Of a stretch of 64,000 nt of DNA, positions 24,986-32,742 are shown piece by piece. The notes beneath the pieces were generated by a model. That model searched no databases. It was not told the origin of the DNA and was given only the letters and a program-made list of their open reading frames with translations. This stretch comes from Caulobacter sp. Root655. GTDB taxonomy: Bacteria; Pseudomonadota; Alphaproteobacteria; Caulobacterales; Caulobacteraceae. Position numbers and translations under genes: made by a program. Position 1 is the stretch's first letter. Every line of letters starts with the position of its first letter. The DNA lies in the NCBI RefSeq assembly GCF_001427665.1, contig NZ_LMHC01000022.1, forward strand, positions 213,090 through 277,089. Direction: 5' to 3'.

Positions 24986-25816
24986 ATGACCCTTGAAGAC
25001 GTGACCGAGATCGAAGCCGAGACCCGCACCGGCGCGATCAAGATCCACAAGCCCGCCGACTTCGAGGGCATGCGCCGCGCCGGCAAGCTGGCGGCCGAGT
25101 GCCTGGACATGCTGATCCCCTACGTCGTGCCGGGCGTGTCGTCGGACTATCTGGACACCCTGGCCCGCGAGTTCATCCTCGACTGCGGCGCCCTGCCCGC
25201 CTGCCTGTTCTATCGCGGCTATCCCAAGACGGTCTGCATCTCGCGCAACCACGTGGTCTGCCACGGCATCCCCGGCGAGTGGGCGCTGCGCGAGGGCGAC
25301 ATCGTCAATATCGACGTCACGGTGATCGTCGACGGCTGGCACGGCGACACCTCGCGGATGTACGGCGTCGGCGAGGTGGGCCCGCGCGCCCGCCGCCTGG
25401 TCGAGATCACCTATGAGGGCATGGCTCGCGGCCTGGCCGCCGTGAAGCCAGGCGCGACGCTGGGCGACATCGGCCACGCCATCCAAAGCTATGTCGAGGC
25501 CCAGCGCTGCAGCGTGGTCCGCGACTTCTGCGGCCACGGCCTGGGCAAGGTGTTCCACGACGCCCCCAACATCCTGCACTTCGGCCGCCCCGGCCAGGGC
25601 GCGGTGCTGAAGCCGGGCATGTTCTTCACCGTCGAGCCGATGGTCAATCTGGGCAAGAGCGCCGTGAAGGTGCTGGGCGACGGCTGGACCGCCGTGACCC
25701 GCGACAAGTCGCTGTCGGCCCAGTGCGAGCACTCGATCGGCGTCACGGAAGACGGCTACGAGATCTTCACCGGCTCGCCTACCGGGCTGTTCCAGCCGCC
25801 GATCCTGGGCGGGTGA
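24986..25816 (+). CDS. map: Methionine aminopeptidase, type I
   Basis: 276 residues. It removes the N-terminal Met from nascent cytosolic proteins. The dinuclear metal ligands are all present: Asp in EGDIVNIDVTVIVDGWHGD (both aspartates), His in CGHGLGKVFHDAPNI, Glu in FTVEPMVNLG and Glu in QCEHSIGVTEDG. I choose ATG 24986 (MTLEDV) over the upstream GTG-type start, which overlaps the sfsA remnant. The N-terminal 20 residues are longer than in E. coli, as in other alphaproteobacteria. It sits directly behind the sfsA remnant and ahead of a palindromic repeat, then radC. Confidence 0.93.
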   Translation: MTLEDVTEIEAETRTGAIKIHKPADFEGMRRAGKLAAECLDMLIPYVVPGVSSDYLDTLAREFILDCGALPACLFYRGYPKTVCISRNHVVCHGIPGEWALREGDIVNIDVTVIVDGWHGDTSRMYGVGEVGPRARRLVEITYEGMARGLAAVKPGATLGDIGHAIQSYVEAQRCSVVRDFCGHGLGKVFHDAPNILHFGRPGQGAVLKPGMFFTVEPMVNLGKSAVKVLGDGWTAVTRDKSLSAQCEHSIGVTEDGYEIFTGSPTGLFQPPILGG

Positions 25817-25840
25817 GGATTTAGCTCACGATTCAGGAGA

Positions 25841-26007
25841 CCCTCTCCCGGCGGGAGAGGGAGGGGCCCGCCGCGCAGCGGTGGGAGGGTGAGGGATTAC
25901 GCCCTCACCGTTTTCTCGCAAGCGCCCTGCCGGCACGCCGTCGGGCGTCTAAACCCCTCACCCTCCCATGCTACGCATGGGCCCCTCCCTCTCCCTCTGG
26001 GAGAGGG
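25841..26007. repeat. About 167-bp palindromic repeat, CCCTCTCC family
   Basis: It starts CCCTCTCCCGGCGGGAGAGGGAGGGG and ends with the inverted form, with inner CGCAGCGGTGGGAGGGTGAG-type stems and a variable core near GCCGGCACGCCGTCGG. Closely related copies lie at 49449-49614, 57129-57294 and 59166-59331, all near 166 bp. It occupies the map-radC spacer. No open frame is involved. It is a dispersed intergenic element that could fold as a cruciform or stop transcription. Confidence 0.75.
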
Positions 26008-26067
26008 TTACAATATGGACAACCTTCCATTGATCTGAGCTAATTCGCTCTCGCATGGCGGGACGCG

Positions 26068-26790
26068 ATGGTCAGCGGAAGGTCACTCAAGGCTACGGGC
26101 GTCGCCGACGCCGCCGCGCCCAGCCACGCGCTGGGTCACCGTGAGCGCCTGCGCGACCGCGCCAAGGCCGGCGGCCTGGCCGCCCTGCCCGACTATGAAC
26201 TGCTGGAGCTCTATCTGTTCCGCACCTTCGCGCGCGGCGACGTCAAGCCGATGGCCAAGGCGCTGCTGGCCCGGTTCGGGTCGTTCGGGGCGGTGATCGG
26301 GGCCGGGATCGAGGCGCTGAAGACCGTGCCGGGAGTCGGCGAGAGCGCCGCCATCGACCTGACCCTGCTGCACGAGGCCACCCTGCGGGCCGGGCGTGAC
26401 AAGATCGCCAGGCGGCCGGTGATCTCGTCGTGGACGGCGCTGCTGGGCTATGTCCGCGTCGCCCTGGCCAACGAGCCGCGCGAACAGTTCCGGGTGCTGT
26501 TCCTCGACAAGAAGAACCAGCTGATCGCCGACGAGGTGATGAACCACGGCACCGTCGACCACGCCCCGGTCTATCCGCGCGAGGTGATGCGCCGGGCGCT
26601 GGAGCTTTCCAGCTCCAACATTATTTTGCTGCACAACCATCCGTCCGGGGATCCCACCCCGTCGCGTCCAGACATCGAGATGACGAGGCAGATCGTCGAG
26701 GCCGGCAAGGCGCTGAAGGTCAATGTCCACGACCACCTGGTGGTCGGAAGAGAAGGCGTGGCCAGCTTCAAGGCATTGGGGCTGTTCTGA
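26068..26790 (+). CDS. radC: RadC-family JAMM/MPN+ protein
   Basis: 240 residues. A helix-hairpin-helix region (GSFGAVIGAGIEALKTVPGV) is followed by the RadC JAMM core with its metal motif (IILLHNHPSGDPTPSRPD) and an upstream catalytic-site segment (EVMNHGTVDHAPVYPREVMR). The name DNA-repair protein is historical; biochemical function is unsettled, and JAMM chemistry suggests a metallo-hydrolase. The long N-terminal 25 residues are Ala-rich and may be extra. The gene stands alone between a repeat and the RcnB-like gene. Confidence 0.85.
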   Translation: MVSGRSLKATGVADAAAPSHALGHRERLRDRAKAGGLAALPDYELLELYLFRTFARGDVKPMAKALLARFGSFGAVIGAGIEALKTVPGVGESAAIDLTLLHEATLRAGRDKIARRPVISSWTALLGYVRVALANEPREQFRVLFLDKKNQLIADEVMNHGTVDHAPVYPREVMRRALELSSSNIILLHNHPSGDPTPSRPDIEMTRQIVEAGKALKVNVHDHLVVGREGVASFKALGLF

Positions 26791-26879
26791 GTGACGGAAC
26801 GGCGGTCGCACAACCTGCTTTTGCATTTCGGACCGCGCGCTATAGTCGATCATAGCCGGGGGGCTTTTGGAGGATTGCG

Positions 26880-27431
26880 ATGAATCGGCGTCTTCTCCTG
26901 GCCTCGGTCCTGGGCCTTCTGATCCCCGGCGCGGCGTTGGCCCAGTCGGGCGGACCACCCTCTGGCGACAGACCTGGCGGTGGCGGCGGGCGCCCGCCCG
27001 GCCATGGCGGCGGTCGACCACCAGGCGGCTCCGGTCCGCCTCCGAGGCCCATGCCTGGACCCGGTCCCAAACCCAAGCCGCCGCCGCGCCCCGTGCCCAA
27101 ACCGCCGCCCCGGCCCCGGCCGCCGCCTCGCCCGCGCCCGCCGCCGCCCCTGGGCCCGCATCGTCCAGGCGGTGGCCGCCCGCCCGGCTTCCGCCCGATC
27201 CGCGGGCCGCGCTGGCGCTATCCGTCGGGCTACCGCTATCGCCGCTGGTCCGTCGGCCTGCTGCTGCCGGCCCTGTTCCTGAGCTCCGCCTACTTCTACG
27301 ACGACTATTGGCGGATGGGACTGGACGGCCCGCCGTGGGGCTATCGCTGGGTTCGCTACGGACCCGACCTGTTGCTGGTCGACACCCGCACGGGCCGTAT
27401 CGACGACGTCATCTACGGGGCCTTCTACTAG
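26880..27431 (+). CDS. RcnB-like secreted protein with a long Pro/Gly/Arg-rich spacer
   Basis: 183 residues: signal peptide (cleavage near AALAQ), residues about 22-105 almost entirely Pro, Gly, Arg and Lys ([20 protein letters not shown]), a hydrophobic stretch ([20 protein letters not shown]), and the RcnB-type C-terminal domain ([33 protein letters not shown]). RcnB proteins are periplasmic and affect Ni/Co efflux in E. coli. The extended polyproline spacer could span the periplasm or bind peptidoglycan. A 26-bp perfect palindrome follows the stop codon. Confidence 0.75.
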   Translation: MNRRLLLASVLGLLIPGAALAQSGGPPSGDRPGGGGGRPPGHGGGRPPGGSGPPPRPMPGPGPKPKPPPRPVPKPPPRPRPPPRPRPPPPLGPHRPGGGRPPGFRPIRGPRWRYPSGYRYRRWSVGLLLPALFLSSAYFYDDYWRMGLDGPPWGYRWVRYGPDLLLVDTRTGRIDDVIYGAFY

Positions 27432-27444
27432 GCTTCCAACCGCG

Positions 27445-27470
27445 CGGCGGCGTGCGATCGCACGCCGCCG
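27445..27470. terminator. 26-bp perfect palindrome behind the RcnB-like gene
   Basis: CGGCGGCGTGCGA and its exact complement abut at 27457/27458 with no loop. In RNA it would form a very stable GC hairpin 13 bp after the stop codon. No T-run follows, so termination would need Rho or be partial; protection of the 3' end is equally possible. Confidence 0.6.
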
Positions 27471-27583
27471 ACGCTCAATCCCCGGGAGCCGAACGCCGAA
27501 CCGTTCGCGGGCTCACGGCGGACCTTGACCGCTGCGCGCCGATCCTTGAGCGTGCGGCCTCACAGTTCGCCTCGGGAGTTTCC

Positions 27584-28840
27584 ATGGCTCGCCTACTGAC
27601 CCTGCTGCTCGGCTCCGCCGCCCTGCTGGCCACCGCCGCGCCCTCCTCGCTGGCATGGGCCGCCGACGCCCCGGTCTCCAAGCAGGACAGGGTCCTGCAC
27701 GAGCGGGTCCTGACCCTGGACACCCACCTCGACACCCCCGAGCACTTCGCCCGCGAGGGCTGGAGCATCACTGACCGCCATGTGGTCACCCAGGACGGCA
27801 CCCAGGTCGACCTGCCGCGCATGAACGAGGGCGGCCTCGATGGCGGGTTCTTCGTGATCTACACCGGCCAGGGCGCGCTGACCGCCGAGGGCTATCGCGG
27901 GGCCCGCGACTTCGCGCTGAACCGCGCCGCCGAGATCCGCGAAATGGTCGCCGCCCACCCCGACAAGTTCGAGCTGGCCTACACCGCCGACGACGCCGAG
28001 CGGATCAACAAGACCGGCAAGAAGTTCGTCTTCCAGAGCATCGAGAACAGCTGGCCGATGGGTGAGGACCTCACCCTGATGCAGACCTTCTACGCCACCG
28101 GCGTGCGCCTGGCCGGGCCCGTGCACTTCCTCAACAACCAGTTCGCCGACAGCTCGACCGACCCCAAGGGCAAGATCTGGCACGGCTTCTCGCCGCTGGG
28201 CCTGCGCTGGCTGGCCGAGGCCAATCGGCTGGGGATCGTCATCGACGTCAGCCACGCCTCCGACGACGTGGTCGACCAGGCCGTTGCCCTGTCGAAGGTC
28301 CCGGTCATCGCCTCGCACACCGGCGCCAAGGCGATCTACGACCACCCGCGAAACCTCGACGACGGTCGCTTGAAGAAGATCGCCGACGCCGGCGGGGTGA
28401 TCTGCATCAACTCGGTCTATCTAAAGAACACCGCCGCCAGCCCCGAGCGCCTGGCGGCGATGAAGGCGCTGGCGCCGTTCCCCGACAGCGAGACCGCGAC
28501 CGAGGCGCAGATCGTCGCCTTCAACAAGAAGCGCGCCGAGGTCGACGCCAGGTTCCCGCCGGTCCGCGCGACCTTCGAGGAGTTCATGGCCAGCCTGCTG
28601 CACACCCTGAAGGTGGTCGGTCCCCAGCACGTCGGCATCGGCGCCGACTGGGACGGCGGCGGCGGGGTGGTCGGCTTCGAGGACGTCGCCGACCTGCCCA
28701 AGGTCACGGCCCGGCTGAAGGCGGCCGGCTACACCGACGCCGACGTGGCGGCGATCTGGGGCGGCAACGTGCTGCGGGTGGTGCGTCAGGTGCAGGACTA
28801 CGCGGCCAAGGAAGCGGCCAAGGCCAAGCCTTCCGGATAA
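27584..28840 (+). CDS. Membrane dipeptidase, peptidase family M19
   Basis: 418 residues with a signal peptide (cleavage near SLAWA), so periplasmic. Zinc-ligand segments of the renal-dipeptidase fold are visible: [55 protein letters not shown] and [14 protein letters not shown]. Family members hydrolyse dipeptides, including D-amino-acid-containing ones, and sometimes beta-lactams. The start ATG 27584 is preceded by CTCGGGAG. The long in-frame extension upstream is out of phase with the real RcnB-like gene and is ignored. No operon partner is tight enough to hint at the substrate. Confidence 0.9.
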   Translation: MARLLTLLLGSAALLATAAPSSLAWAADAPVSKQDRVLHERVLTLDTHLDTPEHFAREGWSITDRHVVTQDGTQVDLPRMNEGGLDGGFFVIYTGQGALTAEGYRGARDFALNRAAEIREMVAAHPDKFELAYTADDAERINKTGKKFVFQSIENSWPMGEDLTLMQTFYATGVRLAGPVHFLNNQFADSSTDPKGKIWHGFSPLGLRWLAEANRLGIVIDVSHASDDVVDQAVALSKVPVIASHTGAKAIYDHPRNLDDGRLKKIADAGGVICINSVYLKNTAASPERLAAMKALAPFPDSETATEAQIVAFNKKRAEVDARFPPVRATFEEFMASLLHTLKVVGPQHVGIGADWDGGGGVVGFEDVADLPKVTARLKAAGYTDADVAAIWGGNVLRVVRQVQDYAAKEAAKAKPSG

Positions 28841-28888
28841 CGCCGTTATCGGCTAGGTTGCGCCAGCGTCGCCTTGGGAGAGCTCCGC

Positions 28889-29551
28889 ATGGTCCGTGTC
28901 GTGCCTTGGGTCGGCCTGGCGGCCCTGATCAGTCTTGGATCGACGGCGTCGACGTCGGCGGCCCACGCGGCCAGTTTCGACTGCGCCAAGGCCGGCACGC
29001 CGACCGAGAAGGCCATCTGCAAGGACCCGGCGGTCTCGAAGCTGGACGAGCAGGTGGCCGCGGCGTTCAAGACCGCCCAGGGCCTCTGGCCGGCGGGGAA
29101 CTGGTCGACCTACATCCGCACCGAACAGCGGGAGTGGCTCAGGGACCGCAACGGCATCTGCAAGGCTGATGTCGCCTGCCTGAAGCAGGACTACCAGCGC
29201 CGCCTGAGCTTCCTGACCCATCCCAGCCTGAAATGGATGGGCCGCTACGTCGCCGGGCGCTGCCCTCACGACGGGGTCTATATGGACGTCACGCAGAACT
29301 ATCCCGACGCCGGCATCGGGGTGGAGCTCTATATCTGCCCCGACCCCAAGGGAAACATGCTGCTGCAGGCGCGAGGCGACGTCGATGCGTCAGGCAAGCT
29401 GAGCTTCGAGGACGCTGGCTGCCCACGCGTCCTGACCTTCACCCAGGACGTCGCGACTCTGTCCGCGCCGAAGACGGAGCGCTGCGCGATGGGGACGGAC
29501 TTGCACGTCTTCCGGCGCGATCCGGCCAAGTCACCCTATCTTTCGGAGTAG
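28889..29551 (+). CDS. Secreted protein with LprI-like N-terminal domain, first of a tandem pair
   Basis: 220 residues from ATG 28889 (GGGAGAG ribosome binding site). After the signal peptide (cleavage near AHAAS), a Cys-containing helical domain of the LprI type follows: FDCAKAGTPTEKAICKDPAV, LDEQVAAAFKTAQ and TEQREWLRDRNGI. Such domains inhibit lysozyme in mycobacterial LprI. The second half (RCPHDGVYMDVTQNYPDAG) has further Cys residues and is unassigned. The next gene, 3 nt away, encodes a paralogue. Confidence 0.75.
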   Translation: MVRVVPWVGLAALISLGSTASTSAAHAASFDCAKAGTPTEKAICKDPAVSKLDEQVAAAFKTAQGLWPAGNWSTYIRTEQREWLRDRNGICKADVACLKQDYQRRLSFLTHPSLKWMGRYVAGRCPHDGVYMDVTQNYPDAGIGVELYICPDPKGNMLLQARGDVDASGKLSFEDAGCPRVLTFTQDVATLSAPKTERCAMGTDLHVFRRDPAKSPYLSE

Positions 29552-29554
29552 GTC

Positions 29555-30253
29555 ATGACCCGCCTCGTCGCCGCGCTCGCGGCCCTGCTTCTGATCGCCC
29601 TCATTTCACCGCTGGGGGCCACGCCGGCCACCGCCGCCAGCTTCGATTGCGCCAAGGCCCGCACCAAGGTCGAGAAGCTGATCTGCAACGACCCGCGGTT
29701 GTCGCGCCAGGACGAGGACCTGGCCAAGGCCTATGGCGAGGCGCTGAAGGTCTGGGACGGCAAGATCGCCGCCTATGTGAAGATGACCCAGCGCGGTTGG
29801 GTGGGTTCGCGCGCCCTGCTGCCGCCCGACATGGGCCAGGGTGGAATCCTGTGCACCGACGATCAGACCGCCCTGGCCTGCCTGCGCGACATCCACGCCG
29901 ACCGCATCGCGGTTCTGAGAAGCCCGGGCTTCCGGCTGGGCGGGGTCTATACGCGTGGCCAGGATTTCCTGCGCGTCAAGCCGACGCCGACCGGCCTGGA
30001 CTTGGCCTACCAGCTGGCCGACGCGAACACGTCCCAGGGCTTTACCGACGACGCCCATCCCGTGAAGGTCGCCACCGGCCAGGAAGTCATGAGCTTTCCA
30101 CTGACCGGAACGGGTCCCGACGCCTGCCGGCTGGACGCGGCGTTCACCGCCGACCAGGTGGTGCTGACCCAGAAGGGGCCCTGCGGCGGCGCGAAGCTGG
30201 GCGGGTGGTGGATGCGTGATCAGACGCGGGATCCAGAGGCGGAGCTGTTCTAG
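29555..30253 (+). CDS. Secreted protein with LprI-like N-terminal domain, second of a tandem pair
   Basis: 232 residues: signal peptide (cleavage near ATAAS), then FDCAKARTKVEKLICNDPRL and RQDEDLAKAYGEALKVWDGK, clearly paralogous to the preceding product over the first 90 residues. The C-terminal part (FRLGGVYTRGQDFLRVKP) has diverged beyond easy alignment. Only 3 nt separate the genes, so they are co-transcribed and perhaps translationally coupled. Both would act in the periplasm. Lysozyme inhibition is a family-based guess. Confidence 0.72.
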   Translation: MTRLVAALAALLLIALISPLGATPATAASFDCAKARTKVEKLICNDPRLSRQDEDLAKAYGEALKVWDGKIAAYVKMTQRGWVGSRALLPPDMGQGGILCTDDQTALACLRDIHADRIAVLRSPGFRLGGVYTRGQDFLRVKPTPTGLDLAYQLADANTSQGFTDDAHPVKVATGQEVMSFPLTGTGPDACRLDAAFTADQVVLTQKGPCGGAKLGGWWMRDQTRDPEAELF

Positions 30254-30292
30254 TCTCCCAAAATCCGCGGGATGAGCGGATCAAAATTGGAC

Positions 30293-30940
30293 CTAGGGCT
30301 TAGTGCGAGCCCGCCCCCAAGCGTCCCACACCCGCCAGCCCATCAGCACAGCCACGATGCCCGCATAGACCAGCGGCGGACGGTGGTCGGCCTTCACCAG
30401 CAGGTAGTAGTGGGCCACGCCCAGCGGCACGATCAGGTAGATCAGCCAGTGGAGCCTCTGCCAGGTCGCCCGCCCCAGCCGGCGGACCATGCCGTTGGTC
30501 GAGGTCACGGCCAGCGGGATCAGCAGGGTGAAGCCCAGCATGCCCAGGGTGATGAACGGCCGCTTGAGGATGTCCTTCACCAGCTGTCGCCAGTCGAAGA
30601 ACAGGTCGACGCCGATATAGGTCAGCAGGTGCAGGCAGATGTAACTGAAGGCGAACAGGCCGACGGTGCGCCGGAAGCGGAGCAGGCGGGGTTGCTTGAG
30701 GATCCGCGCGGCCGGAGTGATCGCCAGGCCGACCAGCAGCAGCCGCAGGCCCCAGACGCCGATCTGGCGGATCAGGGCCTCGATCGGATTGGCGCCGAGA
30801 TCGTCGCTGAAAACCCGCCAGGTCAGCCAGACCAGCGGTGTGAGGCAGGCCAGCCAAACGGCGGCGTAGACGATGTTGTCCTGGGTTTTGCTGGAGCGCT
30901 TTTTTGCAGCAACCCGCTCACGCACACTTACCGTTGTCAT
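30293..30940 (-). CDS. msrQ: MsrQ, haem-binding membrane subunit of periplasmic Met-sulfoxide reductase
   Basis: 215 residues with about six transmembrane helices (IVYAAVWLACLTPLVWLTW, LRLLLVGLAITPAARI, VGLFAFSYICLHLLTYIG, FITLGMLGFTLLIPLAVTS, LIYLIVPLGVAHYYLLV). Histidines in CLHLLTY, QRLHWL and VAHYYL are haem-ligand candidates. It passes electrons to MsrP, encoded upstream. The predicted ATG (30940) lies inside a palindromic repeat half-element, whose end GGGATGACAACGG supplies it. Internal GTG codons soon after are alternatives. Confidence 0.88.
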   Translation of the reverse strand: MTTVSVRERVAAKKRSSKTQDNIVYAAVWLACLTPLVWLTWRVFSDDLGANPIEALIRQIGVWGLRLLLVGLAITPAARILKQPRLLRFRRTVGLFAFSYICLHLLTYIGVDLFFDWRQLVKDILKRPFITLGMLGFTLLIPLAVTSTNGMVRRLGRATWQRLHWLIYLIVPLGVAHYYLLVKADHRPPLVYAGIVAVLMGWRVWDAWGRARTKP

Positions 30941-30969
30941 CCCGGAAGCCTCGCAGAGGCTGTCCGGGA
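30931..30969. repeat. Half of an ATCCCGG-type palindromic repeat at the msrQ start
   Basis: CCGTTGTCATCCCGGAAGCC followed by the complementary GGCTGTCCGGG hairpin arm matches the right part of the repeat at 47802-47909 nearly base for base. It fills most of the msrP-msrQ spacer and contains the msrQ start codon. Confidence 0.65.
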
Positions 30970-30986
30970 AAAAACCCTAGCCGCCA

Positions 30987-31907
30987 TCAGAAGTTCGCCC
31001 GCAGGTCCATGCCCCGGTACAGGTCGGCCACGTACTGCCCATAGCCGTTGAACGGCAGGGTCTCGCGCCGCCGGAATTCGCCGATCCGGCGCTCGGTGGC
31101 CTGCGACCAGCGGGGGTGGTCGACGGCCGGATTGACGTTGGAATAGAAGCCGTATTCGCGCGGCGCCGACAGGTTCCAGGCGGTGGCCGGCATGGTCTCG
31201 ACCAGGCTGATCCTGACGATCGACTTGATGCCCTTGAAGCCGTACTTCCACGGCACGACCAGCCGCAGCGGCGCGCCGTTCTGATTGGGCAGGACGTCGC
31301 CATAGAGGCCGACCGCCAGGATCGCCAGCGGGTGGGTGGCCTCGTCGATCCGCAGGCCCTCGCGATAGGGCCATTGCAGCACGTCCCACTTCTGGCCGGG
31401 CATTTCCGAGGGTCGCATCAGGGTCTCGAAGGCGACGAACTTGGCCTTCGACGTCGGCCCGACCGCCGCGATCAGGTCCTTGAGCGGAAAGCCCACCCAC
31501 GGAATGACCATCGACCAGCCCTCGACGCAGCGCATCCGGTAGATGCGCTCTTCAAGCTTCTGCCCCTTGATCAGGTCGTCGATGGCGAAGGTGGCGGGTT
31601 TCTCGCAGGCGCCGTCGACCCGCACGGTCCACGGCCGGGTCTTCAGGGACCCGGCGTTCTCGCCCGGGTCCTCCTTGTTGACCCCGAATTCGTAGAAGTT
31701 GTTGTAGCTGGTGATGTCCTTCTTCGGCGTCGGCTTCTCGGTGGTCGAGAAACCCGGGCCATAGGTCAGCCCCCGGGCGCTGGCCGTCCCCGCCGCCGCC
31801 AACAGGCCCAGCCCGGCCGTCGCGCCGATGAACTCCCGTCGGCGCAGGTAGAGGCCGGGGTCGGTGACGTCGTTGTCGGTCAGGTCGGGCGCGCGGCGGA
31901 TCAGCAT
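30987..31907 (-). CDS. msrP: MsrP, molybdopterin-dependent periplasmic Met-sulfoxide reductase
   Basis: 306 residues with a twin-arginine signal ([20 protein letters not shown]), so folded with cofactor and exported by Tat. The oxidoreductase-molybdopterin fold includes the Mo-ligating Cys in [18 protein letters not shown] and the following segments [20 protein letters not shown] and [13 protein letters not shown]. With MsrQ it repairs oxidised methionines in envelope proteins. It is first of the operon; msrQ follows after 46 bp, which are largely a repeat element. Confidence 0.92.
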   Translation of the reverse strand: MLIRRAPDLTDNDVTDPGLYLRRREFIGATAGLGLLAAAGTASARGLTYGPGFSTTEKPTPKKDITSYNNFYEFGVNKEDPGENAGSLKTRPWTVRVDGACEKPATFAIDDLIKGQKLEERIYRMRCVEGWSMVIPWVGFPLKDLIAAVGPTSKAKFVAFETLMRPSEMPGQKWDVLQWPYREGLRIDEATHPLAILAVGLYGDVLPNQNGAPLRLVVPWKYGFKGIKSIVRISLVETMPATAWNLSAPREYGFYSNVNPAVDHPRWSQATERRIGEFRRRETLPFNGYGQYVADLYRGMDLRANF

Positions 31908-32184
31908 GGCGGGGCTCCAAGGCTACCTTGGAGGATACGTCGCGGAGAGGCGATTGGTTACAGGTGAAGACGCGGAAAGGCGGCTTTCTCCGTTCGGAGA
32001 AGGCCGTGGACGCGACGTCAACTCGCCAAAAGAGGTCAACTTAGCTTAAGCACAATTTTAACTGGCAATTCCGCTTCAGGGCGCGCCTATATCACGTCCA
32101 GGCGCCACTGACCGTCGGCGACGCCCTCGCCCCTGTCAGCCCTGAGGGCCGACGGGCGACCCAATCCGAGCAAGGGAGAACATC

Positions 32185-32556
32185 ATGGGTTTCTATGGTC
32201 CTGAGCCTTTCGACACGGCCGAGGCGACTTACGTCTGGACCGGCCTGGGCACGCCGGGTTTCTTCAGCGTCAACGTGAAGGGGCAAGCGCCGAACTTCAC
32301 CAGCGGCATCCAGCTGGTCCGCGACCCCCACTTCGTCGGCGGCCTGGCGATCGACGTGATGGGTTGGACCGGCCCCCTGGCGAAGGGGACGACGCCCTAT
32401 GCGGTGCATGGCTCGTTCAACGGTCTCTACCTGCCCAAGATCCTCATCGTCGGGCAGAACAAGCGCCTGCTGATCGACGTGAAGGAGATCCCCTTCACGA
32501 CCGACGAGGCCTATGTGAAGCACGTGACGGCCGCGCGGCGGCTTGAGCCGGCCTAG
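32185..32556 (+). CDS. Small protein of unknown function
   Basis: 123 residues behind AAGGGAG, a good ribosome binding site. It has no signal peptide or membrane helix. The sequence is beta-rich (YVWTGLGTPGFFSVNVKG, GGLAIDVMGWTGPLAKGTTP, NGLYLPKILIVGQNKRLLID). I recognise no domain. The upstream spacer (31908-32184) is unusually AT-rich near 32035-32065, which may be its promoter. A MITE-like inverted repeat follows 3 bp behind the stop. Confidence 0.6.
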   Translation: MGFYGPEPFDTAEATYVWTGLGTPGFFSVNVKGQAPNFTSGIQLVRDPHFVGGLAIDVMGWTGPLAKGTTPYAVHGSFNGLYLPKILIVGQNKRLLIDVKEIPFTTDEAYVKHVTAARRLEPA

Positions 32557-32559
32557 GAG

Positions 32560-32671
32560 CTGTGGACAGTAAGCGCTGAAGGGTGATGCGGTGCGTCCTT
32601 CGAGGCTTCGCTACGCTACGCACCTCAGGATGAGGAGCATTGTTGCTGAAAAACCGCTCAACTGTCCACAG
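32560..32671. repeat. 112-bp inverted-repeat element
   Basis: Outer arms CTGTGGACAGT (32560-32570) and ACTGTCCACAG (32661-32671) pair perfectly. Inside, the GTGCGTCCTTCGAGGCTTCG...TACGCACCTCAGGATGAG part forms a second palindrome, of a type common in Caulobacter intergenic DNA. It looks like a palindromic repeat or a small terminal-inverted-repeat element without coding capacity. Confidence 0.6.
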
Positions 32672-32742
32672 AGCCTAGGGCTCGCCGGCCCGCCCGCGAC
32701 AGGGAGACACGCACATGTGCGTGTCCCCAACCGCGCTCGACC

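Noticed and set aside
25841-26007. CRISPR-like reading of the repeated GC-rich blocks
   Set aside because: The repeats are palindromic nested arms, not evenly spaced identical units with variable spacers. No cas genes are present and no array was found anywhere in the window.
26867-27583. In-frame extension of the M19 dipeptidase upstream through the RcnB-like gene
   Set aside because: That part is out of phase with the RcnB-like reading frame and would bury the signal peptide that begins at 27584.
32046-32061. TTAA-N8-TTAA resembling a CtrA binding site
   Set aside because: The CtrA consensus has a 7-bp spacer; here it is 8, in a short AT-rich stretch where such matches arise easily.
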